Virus record (IMG/VR): IMGVR_UViG_3300046804_005146
Coordinates: 1 to 64,000 of that record
DNA: 64,000 bases
Reading direction: 5' to 3' (one strand)
Source: a virus
In this document: piece after piece, positions 33,972 to 41,457 of the stretch
Layout: each line of letters begins with the position of its first letter
Position numbering within the stretch: the stretch's first letter is position 1
The notes under the pieces: model-generated
Told to the model about the DNA's origin: nothing
The model's database searches: none
Seen by the model: only the letters and a program-made list of their open reading frames with translations
Position numbers and translations under genes: made by a program

Positions 33972-34381
33972 GAACCTAAATTGTACTCCTTTGTAACATC
34001 AATTACACCGCCATTTTTAATAATAAAATCTTTACCAATTAAAACTTGCTGTTCATTGGTGCTTCTATCTGAAATAGAAAATGGTATATTTTTCCAATGT
34101 TTACCAGCAAATTCAATATCAAATACAACAACAGGTCTTTTTTCTACTTTACCAGCACCTATGTTTATGTTTATATAATCATGTATTTTCTTAGTTAAAC
34201 CTTTACCACCTATTGTTTTGAAATTTACTTTATCTCCATACTCTTCTAAATCTGTACCATGTAAGACATTAAAAGCCCCGTTACCGCTATCTACCTTAGC
34301 GTCAACGGGGCCGAGTTCTCTAAAGTTAACTACTTCAATAAGTCCTAATGCTCTTTCGAAAAATAATTTGAATGGTACCAC
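33968..34381 (-). CDS. Retropepsin-like (RimK-associated/Zn_protease type) protein
   Basis: About 137 residues. VDAKVDSGNGAFNVLHG resembles the AKVDTGA active-site block of the PF05618 aspartic protease-like family, and QQVLIGKDFIIKNGG the second hydrophobic-Gly block. The usual DTG reads DSG. The N-terminus VPFKLFFERA resembles the virion leaders (FFE). GTG 34381 is chosen because an ATAAATA box ends five bases upstream; a TTG at 34384 is the alternative. First gene of the operon with the HTH-array protein. Confidence 0.72.
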   Translation of the reverse strand: MVPFKLFFERALGLIEVVNFRELGPVDAKVDSGNGAFNVLHGTDLEEYGDKVNFKTIGGKGLTKKIHDYININIGAGKVEKRPVVVFDIEFAGKHWKNIPFSISDRSTNEQQVLIGKDFIIKNGGVIDVTKEYNLGS

Positions 34382-34386
34382 CAAAT

Positions 34387-34393
34387 TATTTAT
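34387..34393 (-). promoter_or_regulatory. Late-type promoter box for the protease/HTH operon
   Basis: Minus strand ATAAATA, five bases before GTG 34381. Confidence 0.55.
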
Positions 34394-34402
34394 TAAAAAG
34401 CA

Positions 34403-34612
34403 TCAAGCCTTAGGTGCAGACTTCATTGCTTTCTTTCTCTCTTGAATCTGCTTACGAAGATCACGGGTGATCTTACCGATAGCAAGAAGAGACTTACGTG
34501 CTCTTGCTGCTGCAGAAGCGTTATCCTTTTCAACAAACTTTGCTACATTCTCATTGAATTCAACAAAGTGTGTGTTAAGCTGGGTTGTTTGTTCTGTAAT
34601 AATATTACTCAT
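34403..34612 (-). CDS. Small basic protein, histone H1-like (Hc1 type)
   Basis: A 69-residue protein. EFNENVAKFVEKDNASAAAR followed by ARKSLLAIGKITRDLRKQIQ resembles Hc1-type bacterial histone H1-like helices, with a Lys-rich end. DNA compaction in the capsid or in the host is a plausible role. The N-terminal IITEQ could be a processing site. Confidence 0.55.
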   Translation of the reverse strand: MSNIITEQTTQLNTHFVEFNENVAKFVEKDNASAAARARKSLLAIGKITRDLRKQIQERKKAMKSAPKA

Positions 34613-34652
34613 ACATTTTAATTTAGAATGAGTAACTATTAAATCAACTACC

Positions 34653-34958
34653 TCATTTACTGTTTTTTACGCAATTATTAACACGCACGCCACCCTTCAT
34701 TTTGGTACCTTCTTTATGGTAACCTTTCCAACACTTAGGATCCAATCTCTGTTTCTTTTTTTCGTTTAATTGAGTAAACTCTAGCAGATAATAATTTACG
34801 GCAAAATCAAAACTTTCTTTCTTCAAAAAGTCTTTAATCTGACCTTTTGTCATTTCTTTAGCAGCTTTTTTAGCTGCACCTTTAACACCTTTTTGACCTT
34901 TTTTAGCACCCATTACCGCACCAAAAAATTTTCTTTGTTTTTCACTTGTTGATGGCAT
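34653..34958 (-). CDS. DUF3008-like basic protein with conserved Cys/Gly tail
   Basis: A 101-residue protein. The start PSTSEKQRKFFGAVMGAKKG fits the DUF3008 family. The end DPKCWKGYHKEGTKMKGGVR with VNNCV matches a tail I know from several phage virion proteins. An internal FTQLNEKKK offers a prohead-protease-like LNE site. TATAAATA lies five bases before the ATG. Confidence 0.65.
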   Translation of the reverse strand: MPSTSEKQRKFFGAVMGAKKGQKGVKGAAKKAAKEMTKGQIKDFLKKESFDFAVNYYLLEFTQLNEKKKQRLDPKCWKGYHKEGTKMKGGVRVNNCVKNSK

Positions 34959-34963
34959 GATAT

Positions 34964-34971
34964 TATTTATA
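34964..34971 (-). promoter_or_regulatory. Consensus late promoter for the DUF3008-like gene
   Basis: Exact TATAAATA on the minus strand, five bases before ATG 34958. Confidence 0.65.
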
Positions 34972-34973
34972 TT

Positions 34974-35246
34974 TTACCAGTTTTTACAAGAATAGTATTT
35001 TGCTGTACCAGGTTTAGCTGTAGAGCATTTATGACGAGCTCTGAAAGACTTGCGTCGCTTAGGGTTAGATTTTTTAATACGTAAGTTAGGGTCACCGTAA
35101 TGTATTCTTTTTAATTTACCATCTACTCTAGCGCAACGCATATATTTCTTATCTTTACGTGTAGATGCTTGTTGACCAGTTACCTTAGTACAACGTGAAC
35201 CTTTCTTTTCTGTTAACACATAATCTACTAATTCATCAAATCGCAT
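34974..35246 (-). CDS. Basic Cys-containing virion-type protein, 90 residues
   Basis: Leader MRFDELVDYVLTEK with site LTE/K, then a Lys/Arg-rich body: RIHYGDPNLRIKK, RRKSFRARHKCS and the end KYYSCKNW, a pattern seen in phage structural proteins. ATG 35246 is chosen over longer frames because TATAAATA lies five bases upstream and the leader fits the other virion proteins. Confidence 0.72.
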   Translation of the reverse strand: MRFDELVDYVLTEKKGSRCTKVTGQQASTRKDKKYMRCARVDGKLKRIHYGDPNLRIKKSNPKRRKSFRARHKCSTAKPGTAKYYSCKNW

Positions 35247-35251
35247 ACAGA

Positions 35252-35263
35252 TATTTATAAATA
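35252..35263. promoter_or_regulatory. Palindromic bidirectional late promoter
   Basis: TATTTATAAATA carries TATAAATA on both strands (minus 35252-35259, plus 35256-35263, sharing TATA). Each copy lies exactly five bases before a start codon (minus ATG 35246, plus ATG 35269). Confidence 0.7.
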
Positions 35264-35268
35264 TTAAC

Positions 35269-35727
35269 ATGAGAATATCGCCTAATGATGTAAAATTAAT
35301 CACCGAGAAGTATAAAAAAGTTAACGAGAATTTAGGTCTCGGACCAACAATGTCTGGTGTAGGTACTGTAGGTGGCGGTCTAAACGTTGTAACAGCTGTA
35401 GGTAATGCAGCATCAAGAGAAAATTTTAATAAACTAGCATCAGCAGTACATGGCGGTGAAGTACCAGGTGGCGATAGAATAGCAGATGAAAGTGAAGAAA
35501 GTGCTTTACCAATGGCTAAAGGTAACATCAATAACTTAGTACATAGAGCACAAATGCTTCAAGAATTGATACAACATGAATCAGAAATAGAACCTTGGAT
35601 AGCAGCAAAAATTACTTTAGCTACTGATTACGTCGAGACAATTGTAAACTATTTAAAGTTTAGAGATGAAGGTGGGTTTGAACACGAGATAGGCGTTAAT
35701 ATTATAGATTTGGAGACCCGGGAGTAA
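35269..35727 (+). CDS. Uncharacterised virion-type protein, 152 residues
   Basis: The N-terminus MRISPNDVKLITEKY has an ITE/K processing-like site. A Gly/Val-rich middle (TMSGVGTVGGGLNVVTAVGN) leads to a helical C-terminal half (INNLVHRAQMLQELIQHESE). No family recognised. Late promoter five bases upstream. Confidence 0.72.
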   Translation: MRISPNDVKLITEKYKKVNENLGLGPTMSGVGTVGGGLNVVTAVGNAASRENFNKLASAVHGGEVPGGDRIADESEESALPMAKGNINNLVHRAQMLQELIQHESEIEPWIAAKITLATDYVETIVNYLKFRDEGGFEHEIGVNIIDLETRE

Positions 35728-35881
35728 GCATTCTACCTTCAGTACCATACGGTGGGTTCAAATAGGTATCCTTATTAAGAGGATTGGTATTGTTGTCTAA
35801 ATTTTTATTACCAGTACTACCTAACGTCTGTTTTTTATTTTTACGTTTGCGTAATTTAAAGTATTTACTGAACGATTGCAT
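35702..35881 (-). CDS. Small virion-type protein, 59 residues
   Basis: ATG 35881 lies inside the end of the nuclease gene in another frame. The product starts MQSFSKYFKLRKRKNKKQTL and ends with a Pro/Gly-rich, Asn-rich tail, like the other short proteins here. It fills the gap between two genes and overlaps the plus-strand gene by 26 bases. Confidence 0.55.
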   Translation of the reverse strand: MQSFSKYFKLRKRKNKKQTLGSTGNKNLDNNTNPLNKDTYLNPPYGTEGRMLTPGSPNL

Positions 35882-36839
35882 CGACGTTATTTAATGTAAC
35901 CTTTGGGTACAAATCGTTAAATTTAAATTCACCGATGTTTAAAACGTTAATATCTATTAAACCATTATCTTTAAGTACATCGTATCTTTCTGCAAACATA
36001 TATTCATTGTTATCATTAATGAATAGTATATGAGCAATATTTTTTGATAAAATTTTACCGTAAATGTAAATTTTAGCTATTTTATTTTTTAATTGATTAG
36101 ATATAATGTCTTCTTCTTGTAAGAACAGCTTTGATATCTTGTTACCTCTTCCATAGATATCATCCAATGTATCACAAACAGTTAAATAATATTCAAATTT
36201 ATTGTAATGGGATTCATAACCATTTTTTAAATGAATACAAACATTTTTTAAATCACCGTATTGTCTTTCATATGTTTCAATGCTGTTGACATCAAATAAT
36301 TTATGTATGAATTCAGATATCGACATTTGATTACTTTTAGACGGTCTATCTCCAAAGCGTGCATGTCTACATTTTACCTCTATGTTAACATCGTTAAATA
36401 GCAAATCACTATCAGTGTCGCTATTCTTGAGATCACTAAAAAATAAACTGAATAAAATTTCACCTGGACCTATAGCATTGCCTTTTTGGTCTATGGCAGT
36501 TGTGTTCAGTAATTTAGTTGCAAATGCTTCACTCAAACCATTTTCAACACATTTTTGTATGATATTACCGCGTCTGTTATCATACAACATAACTTCTTTA
36601 TTTTCTATAAAATTTACAAAATTTGATAAGTGTTGAGGGTCTAATGACAAAAACATGTTTACTAACATGTCATATCCGTTATGCTTAAATGTTAATGGAG
36701 TATAATTTTTACTATTTAAAAAGTTGCGTATCTTTTCTTCGTAAACAAAGTTAAAGGCATACTTTTTTAATTTTTCAAACTGCAAACCACTTAACTCTAA
36801 TAATTCGGTATTTGTTTCACCAACAAACTGAATCTGCAT
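35865..36839 (-). CDS. Putative PD-(D/E)XK nuclease
   Basis: A 324-residue protein. The series IGPGEILFSLFFSDLKN, then SDLLFNDVNIEVKCRH, matches the restriction-endonuclease-like core: Glu in GE, Asp in the strand-turn and ExK in EVK. No partner methylase domain is present. It could process phage or host DNA, and its relation to the modified genome is unknown. TATAAATA lies six bases before the ATG, so it is probably expressed late. Confidence 0.6.
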   Translation of the reverse strand: MQIQFVGETNTELLELSGLQFEKLKKYAFNFVYEEKIRNFLNSKNYTPLTFKHNGYDMLVNMFLSLDPQHLSNFVNFIENKEVMLYDNRRGNIIQKCVENGLSEAFATKLLNTTAIDQKGNAIGPGEILFSLFFSDLKNSDTDSDLLFNDVNIEVKCRHARFGDRPSKSNQMSISEFIHKLFDVNSIETYERQYGDLKNVCIHLKNGYESHYNKFEYYLTVCDTLDDIYGRGNKISKLFLQEEDIISNQLKNKIAKIYIYGKILSKNIAHILFINDNNEYMFAERYDVLKDNGLIDINVLNIGEFKFNDLYPKVTLNNVDAIVQ

Positions 36840-36845
36840 TTTACA

Positions 36846-36853
36846 TATTTATA
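36846..36853 (-). promoter_or_regulatory. Consensus late promoter for the nuclease gene
   Basis: Exact TATAAATA on the minus strand, six bases before ATG 36839. Confidence 0.6.
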
Positions 36854-36855
36854 CT

Positions 36856-37191
36856 TCACGTCTCAATATCTATGTCTGCAGAATAATTTTTCATTATGGT
36901 TATCAATCTATCTAAAATTTCACTAGCATTGTTTTCATTTACATCACCCATGCCTTTAATTTCACTAATGTCTTCTGGATCAATATCCATTACAAGAGCT
37001 TTAATTAAAAGTCTGACTAAAAGTACATTACTTTCTGGTAATGGTTCTTCAGCTCCTGCTTGCTCAGTGTCAGCTGGCATTTGAGCTGGTTCAGTAGGGT
37101 TTTGACCCGGTCCAGGTGCCGGTGGTTGTATGGCATCATCCTGCTCAAACAGAATCTGATTATAGTAATTAATTTTTTCTGTAAATTTCAT
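36856..37191 (-). CDS. Pro/Glu-rich protein with capsid-targeting-like N-terminus
   Basis: A 111-residue protein. Leader MKFTEKINYYNQILFEQDDA with site LFE/Q, then a Pro/Gly/Gln linker and an acidic helical domain (LLIKALVMDIDPEDISEIKG). No family recognised. It overlaps the upstream gene by four bases. Confidence 0.7.
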   Translation of the reverse strand: MKFTEKINYYNQILFEQDDAIQPPAPGPGQNPTEPAQMPADTEQAGAEEPLPESNVLLVRLLIKALVMDIDPEDISEIKGMGDVNENNASEILDRLITIMKNYSADIDIET

Positions 37192-37502
37192 TTAATGTTG
37201 GCTAGTTTGCTTAATGCTGCAGTAGCATTTTGACCTAATTTAGCTGCTAACATATTGATTTTCTTTTTAGCATCTTGCTCTTCTCTGGTAGGAGCATTTT
37301 CTGCGTCTCTTGCTAATCTTTGAGCTATTTTAGCATTTTTGATGTTAGATTCATCTTGATCAGTTAAAGCGCCTTTTTTATCTAAAGGTGATGCTATAGT
37401 TTCAGCATCTTCTTCTGAAGCTTTACCTCTAGCTGTGTATACTAATGATTTTTCGTCAATGAGTCTTAGGAATTCATTAGTCTTCTCAGTAAATTTGTCC
37501 AT
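37188..37502 (-). CDS. Helical protein with capsid-targeting-like N-terminus
   Basis: A 104-residue protein. Leader MDKFTEKTNEFLRLIDEK with site IDE/K, then charged Ala/Lys/Glu helices. It resembles its neighbour in the first residues (KFTEK). ATAAATA lies five bases before the ATG. Confidence 0.7.
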   Translation of the reverse strand: MDKFTEKTNEFLRLIDEKSLVYTARGKASEEDAETIASPLDKKGALTDQDESNIKNAKIAQRLARDAENAPTREEQDAKKKINMLAAKLGQNATAALSKLANIK

Positions 37503-37507
37503 AATAT

Positions 37508-37514
37508 TATTTAT
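37508..37514 (-). promoter_or_regulatory. Late-type promoter box
   Basis: Minus strand ATAAATA, five bases before ATG 37502. Confidence 0.55.
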
Positions 37515-38071
37515 TTAATGAGAATCTGTTTAGTCTTTATTCTATTAAAATAATCTATATTGAGAAACGTTAATTCGTACTTCTTAGTTAATCTCTTTAT
37601 TTTCTCAAAACTATAGTCATTAACGTTAAATGTGTTACTCTTTTCTATTAATTTTGTTAGCAAAGTTAATGCTCTACCATCGTTTTTCTCTTTTAAATGC
37701 ACTACAGTCTGAACGTTCAATTTAGTTTTAAAAATTTTGATAGGTAAATTGCGTTCTATCTTTTGAATAACATGTGATAGAAATTCTAATAGCTTATCTT
37801 CTTTGTAATACTCTTTAATAACGCAGTCATCTAACTGAGTGTAGTTAAAAAGAATTATAGGCTTACCACTTGATGACTTTAACAAATCTTCGCATATAAC
37901 ATGTATAATGTGATGGTAAAAAATCTTTTGAACGTCCTTATTATTTAAAGATTTGTCCAATAACTTATACTTGTACAAATCATCAAGGATATTAATCTGT
38001 ATTTCTTTTATAAAAACTTTATTAAAGTCGATTAATGTTATATTGTATTCAGGTATTATGTAATCGACCAT
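37511..38071 (-). CDS. Uncharacterised protein, 186 residues
   Basis: Ile/Lys/Leu-rich alpha/beta sequence: SSGKPIILFNYTQLDDCVIK suggests a Rossmann-like strand followed by an acidic site. No family recognised. It starts two bases after the GIY-YIG gene stop. Confidence 0.7.
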   Translation of the reverse strand: MVDYIIPEYNITLIDFNKVFIKEIQINILDDLYKYKLLDKSLNNKDVQKIFYHHIIHVICEDLLKSSSGKPIILFNYTQLDDCVIKEYYKEDKLLEFLSHVIQKIERNLPIKIFKTKLNVQTVVHLKEKNDGRALTLLTKLIEKSNTFNVNDYSFEKIKRLTKKYELTFLNIDYFNRIKTKQILIK

Positions 38072-38073
38072 AT

Positions 38074-38499
38074 CTAATGATATAGTTTTTCTAGTAATAA
38101 TCTAGGAGCCCTACCTATTCTACAATTTATAATTCCATTATAAAATCCATCTTTTATTAATACATCATTATCGAATTGCATTTTAGCTTCAAAATACGCT
38201 AGTTCAAATTTACTATCACATACTCTAACAATTTCGAAAGTAAAGTTATCTTTTCCAAGCTTTTGAATATCTTCATTTAATTCTGTGGACGAAGATGTGT
38301 ATTCTTTCCAATCAGTTTCAATATCAAAATGTCTTTTATTTTTACGTCCCTTTAACGGCTTTAACTTTTTAACCGTTTTCATTTGTTTTTTACCGATATA
38401 TTTTCTACCGTTAGTTTTATTAGTTATAATGTATATAAAACCATACGGCAGATTTGTTTCATCAATCTGTAAAGTTGTTTGCCAGTGACCTAAATCCAT
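38074..38499 (-). CDS. GIY-YIG endonuclease-like protein
   Basis: About 141 residues. GFIYIITNKTNGRKYIGKKQ is the GIY-YIG core, followed by DWKEYTSSSTELNEDIQKLG and a Glu in the helix FELAYFEAK that could be the metal ligand. I chose ATG 38499; a TTG at 38520 is further inside the upstream gene. It may be a homing-type or virion-associated nuclease. Confidence 0.75.
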   Translation of the reverse strand: MDLGHWQTTLQIDETNLPYGFIYIITNKTNGRKYIGKKQMKTVKKLKPLKGRKNKRHFDIETDWKEYTSSSTELNEDIQKLGKDNFTFEIVRVCDSKFELAYFEAKMQFDNDVLIKDGFYNGIINCRIGRAPRLLLEKLYH

Positions 38500-38894
38500 T
38501 GTAAATGGGTACAGTTGCAATTAATTATTTTATCCAAAGTATTTTTGTAAATTGAAGCAATTTTATATATTTTTTCTTCAGAAAAATCGTTTAACCAATT
38601 AATAAGATATTCACTACCAGGTGTAAATGCGGCTTTTAAACGTGTGACTCCCGCTCCAGGTACATCACTTATGTTACCGTTAATGAGCCTTTTTTGAACA
38701 ATGCTAAGAGTTTTTTGCATATGGTTTACGATATATTCTTTTGACAATATATTAGTATCGCTATCTTCATACAATTTAATAATGTCTGCATCAACTTCTT
38801 CAGACTCTGGACATGTTTCATTGACAGGGGTTAAAAGAGTCGTGATATCAACAACTTTGCGTTTGTTTTCAACAAATACTTTAAAAGATTCCAT
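38490..38894 (-). CDS. Virion-type protein with short leader, 134 residues
   Basis: The N-terminus MESFKVFVENKRK has an FVE/N processing-like site. The body is mixed and acidic; VPGAGVTRLKAAFTPG looks conserved, then a helical end. No family recognised. The start overlaps the upstream stop (TAATG). Confidence 0.68.
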   Translation of the reverse strand: MESFKVFVENKRKVVDITTLLTPVNETCPESEEVDADIIKLYEDSDTNILSKEYIVNHMQKTLSIVQKRLINGNISDVPGAGVTRLKAAFTPGSEYLINWLNDFSEEKIYKIASIYKNTLDKIINCNCTHLQWI

Positions 38895-39133
38895 TATTTT
38901 TTCTTCTTACGTGGTTTGTTGCGTCTTTGAACAGCACCTAACATTTTAGGTAGTCTATAGTCTCCAGTCGCGTAAGTATCTGTACCAGGTGTACCAGATG
39001 CTGAGCCTGGCTGATACATATTTGGTGCATTGCCTAATGCTCCACCAGCTCCTGCAGTATTAGGGTATGTTGGTACATATCCTGGTCCATTTTCACCTAA
39101 AACCTTTTTAAATCTTTGTTCGTAATTACGCAT
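38894..39133 (-). CDS. Gly/Pro-rich virion-type protein, 79 residues
   Basis: The N-terminus MRNYEQRFKKVLGENGPG has an LGE/N site, then a Gly/Pro/Tyr-rich body (YVPTYPNTAGAGGALGNAPN) and a basic tail NKPRKKKK. The start MxxYExRFKxxL is also used by the gene at 61823. A T4-consensus late box TATAAATACTAT lies 17 bases upstream. Confidence 0.7.
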   Translation of the reverse strand: MRNYEQRFKKVLGENGPGYVPTYPNTAGAGGALGNAPNMYQPGSASGTPGTDTYATGDYRLPKMLGAVQRRNKPRKKKK

Positions 39134-39150
39134 TGAAATGTATACTATAG

Positions 39151-39160
39151 TATTTATAAT
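39151..39160. promoter_or_regulatory. Overlapping divergent promoters, late (minus) and TATAAT (plus)
   Basis: Minus strand TATAAATA (39151-39158) for the gene at 39133, and plus strand TATAAT (39155-39160) six bases before the uvsY ATG at 39167. Confidence 0.6.
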
Positions 39161-39166
39161 TAAATA

Positions 39167-39562
39167 ATGGATTTATTAGATAGATATATTAAAGAGATCG
39201 AAGAAGACCTCAAAATAGATGAATTCAATATAAAAGAGGCTTCTTTAAAATCCCCTAGTAAAAAGCATTATTGGGTTGCTAAATTAATTCAGCATAAAAA
39301 GAATATAAGTAAACTAGAGTTTGAAAAAGAGCAATTACGTAAAAAACTCACTCAAGAAATTCAGTATCAATCCCCAGTTAAACTGTCTCCTATGACGTTA
39401 GAGAAGACAGCAGAAGACGCTGACCTATTAAAAGAAATTACCCGTAAAATAGCTGATGAAAAATTGATAGTAGAGTTTTTAGAAAGAACTGAAAAAACAT
39501 TCAGCTCACTTACATACGATATTAAAAATATCGTTGAAATAATGAAATTAGAGCAAATGTAA
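39167..39562 (+). CDS. uvsY: UvsY-like recombination mediator
   Basis: A 131-residue helical protein with the UvsY layout: KKHYWVAKLIQHKKNISKLE corresponds to the T4 region KWLNKHSSIKKEMLRIE, and a long C-terminal helix follows. UvsY loads UvsX on ssDNA coated with gp32. The next gene, two bases on, is uvsW; in T4 the two are also neighbours. Confidence 0.75.
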   Translation: MDLLDRYIKEIEEDLKIDEFNIKEASLKSPSKKHYWVAKLIQHKKNISKLEFEKEQLRKKLTQEIQYQSPVKLSPMTLEKTAEDADLLKEITRKIADEKLIVEFLERTEKTFSSLTYDIKNIVEIMKLEQM

Positions 39563-39563
39563 A

Positions 39564-40988
39564 ATGTTTAACATCGAATATTTACCTAACAGAAGAATGT
39601 GTAAACTCACGGGTGATAAATTCGATGAGATTAGAGAACATTTTAGTGAGAAAATACAAGGAGCATTTTTTGCTAAAAAACGTAATCCGTGGTTAAGTGA
39701 TAGATCTTATGCTTTAACACCCACAGGCTTATTTGAACCTGGTATGTTTTATCCAATATTACGTTATATTAAACAAACATACCCTAATGAAAATATAACT
39801 TTATCATCAAATCTAACCGAAAATATTAAACCAACATATAACTCGTCTGTGTTTAATGATTTAAATCTTAAACTAAGAGATTATCAGATAGAGGCAGTAG
39901 AACATGCGTTAAAATTTGGTAAAGGTATTATTAAACTCGGTACCGGTGGAGGCAAAACTCTTACAATAGCTTCACTACTAACCTCTATATATCTATATAA
40001 CAAAGATAACTTCAAATGCTTATTGATTGTACCTGATTTAACATTGGTGAATCAAACATTTAATGATTTTGTTCAATATGGAGTTCCAATGAAAATGACA
40101 AGGTGGACAGGGTCTATTGATCCAGACTTAACAAGCCAACTTGTTATAGCAAATACCAGTGTAATTCAAAGTAGAATTGAAGACAACGATTGGATATTCA
40201 ATGTTAGTGTCGTTGTGGTGGATGAATGTCATAAATTAAGAAAGGGTAATAAAATTTGTAAAATTATAACAGGCATTAAAACTAACAACAAATATGGATT
40301 AACAGGTACTTTACCTGATAATAAAACAGATGAATGGAATATTGTAGGTAAACTTGGTGATGTATTTTTTGAAAAAACTAGCCATGAATTAAAACTTGAA
40401 GAATATCTAACTAATGCTGAGATAAAAATATTAGAAATAAAATATAAACTGCCGTTACAATACCCTGCAAATACTAACAAATATAGGTATGAGTTAGACT
40501 TTATTTACAGTAACGATTATAGGAATGGTATTATAGAAACAGTGTGTAAAAACGTAAAAAACAATACTCTTGTATTAGTTAATCATATTGCTCATGGTGA
40601 AGCTTTGTACAATAAAATGAGTAAAAGTTTAACCAATAAAAAGGTTTACTTTATACGTGGTGAAGTAGATGTAGATGAAAGAAGCAGAGTAATTTCTGAA
40701 ATGGAACAAAGAGACGATGTGGTATGTATTGCTATTAGCGCTATTTTTTCTACCGGTGTTAACATCAAAAATCTTCATATGATCATTTTTGCTTCCGGAG
40801 GTAAGAGTTTTATAAGAACTGTGCAGTCAATCGGTCGTGGATTACGTTTAAATCCAAACAAAAATAAATTATATATTATAGATTTAGTAGATGACTTGAA
40901 ATACAGTAGAGAACATAGTGAAAAACGTAAGAGTATATATACATCCGAAAAGATACAATACAAGGTAGTTCCGATCATGGAACGATAA
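39564..40988 (+). CDS. uvsW: UvsW-like recombination helicase
   Basis: A 474-residue superfamily 2 helicase. LRDYQIEAVEHALKFGKGII leads to Walker A GTGGGKT, motif II VDECHK, motif III LTGTLP, and motif VI in SIGRGLRLN. In T4, UvsW unwinds branched DNA and R-loops and switches replication mode. Somewhat shorter than T4 UvsW. Confidence 0.9.
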   Translation: MFNIEYLPNRRMCKLTGDKFDEIREHFSEKIQGAFFAKKRNPWLSDRSYALTPTGLFEPGMFYPILRYIKQTYPNENITLSSNLTENIKPTYNSSVFNDLNLKLRDYQIEAVEHALKFGKGIIKLGTGGGKTLTIASLLTSIYLYNKDNFKCLLIVPDLTLVNQTFNDFVQYGVPMKMTRWTGSIDPDLTSQLVIANTSVIQSRIEDNDWIFNVSVVVVDECHKLRKGNKICKIITGIKTNNKYGLTGTLPDNKTDEWNIVGKLGDVFFEKTSHELKLEEYLTNAEIKILEIKYKLPLQYPANTNKYRYELDFIYSNDYRNGIIETVCKNVKNNTLVLVNHIAHGEALYNKMSKSLTNKKVYFIRGEVDVDERSRVISEMEQRDDVVCIAISAIFSTGVNIKNLHMIIFASGGKSFIRTVQSIGRGLRLNPNKNKLYIIDLVDDLKYSREHSEKRKSIYTSEKIQYKVVPIMER

Positions 40989-40998
40989 GATTCTAATA

Positions 40999-41004
40999 TA
41001 TAAT
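40999..41004 (+). promoter_or_regulatory. TATAAT promoter for gp55
   Basis: TATAAT, then six bases, then ATG 41011. Confidence 0.55.
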
Positions 41005-41010
41005 TGTACT

Positions 41011-41457
41011 ATGGCAAAACGCGGACCTAAACCAAAGAAGACAGAATACTACGTAGACCCAGAAATATTTAAAGCTCAGCTTGTAACCTATTACACAAAA
41101 AACACAGGGTTAGATGATTTAGCAAATTCTATCAATAAGATAGCTCACGGGTTAAGTTATTCTTCCAATTTTATTAACTATACTTATCGAGATGAGATGG
41201 TAGGTGACGCGTTAGTAAAAATGTTCACTGCTGTAAAAAATAAGAAATTTGACATCACATCAGAACATAGCCCTTTTTCATATTTTACTACCATAGCTTT
41301 CCATGCTTTTATTAATAGAATTAAAAAAGAAAAGAAACATAATGAAGCGGTAAATGAATTCAAGAGCAGATTTTACGAAGAAGAAATGAAAGATAGCTCA
41401 GACATAAACATTTATGTAAAACCAGACGGCGATACTGACGATACTAACGATGAATAA
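41011..41457 (+). CDS. gp55: gp55-like late sigma factor
   Basis: A 148-residue sigma-like protein for late transcription. GLSYSSNFINYTYRDEMVGD and SPFSYFTTIAFHAFINRIKK align with T4 gp55 segments ([20 protein letters not shown] and [20 protein letters not shown]). It lacks the hydrophobic C-terminal clamp-binding tail of T4 gp55 and ends in an acidic stretch. It should recognise the TATAAATA-type boxes found throughout the window. Confidence 0.85.
   Translation: MAKRGPKPKKTEYYVDPEIFKAQLVTYYTKNTGLDDLANSINKIAHGLSYSSNFINYTYRDEMVGDALVKMFTAVKNKKFDITSEHSPFSYFTTIAFHAFINRIKKEKKHNEAVNEFKSRFYEEEMKDSSDINIYVKPDGDTDDTNDE

Noticed and set aside
35247-35531. Upstream in-frame extension of the basic protein that ends at 34974
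   Set aside because: It would overlap the plus-strand gene by 260 bases and lie upstream of the late promoter; the extension reads as an antisense shadow rich in Pro, Ser and Leu.
38074-38499. Intron-borne homing endonuclease
   Set aside because: The GIY-YIG gene lies between intact genes in tight overlap, with no sign of a split gene or intron structure around it.
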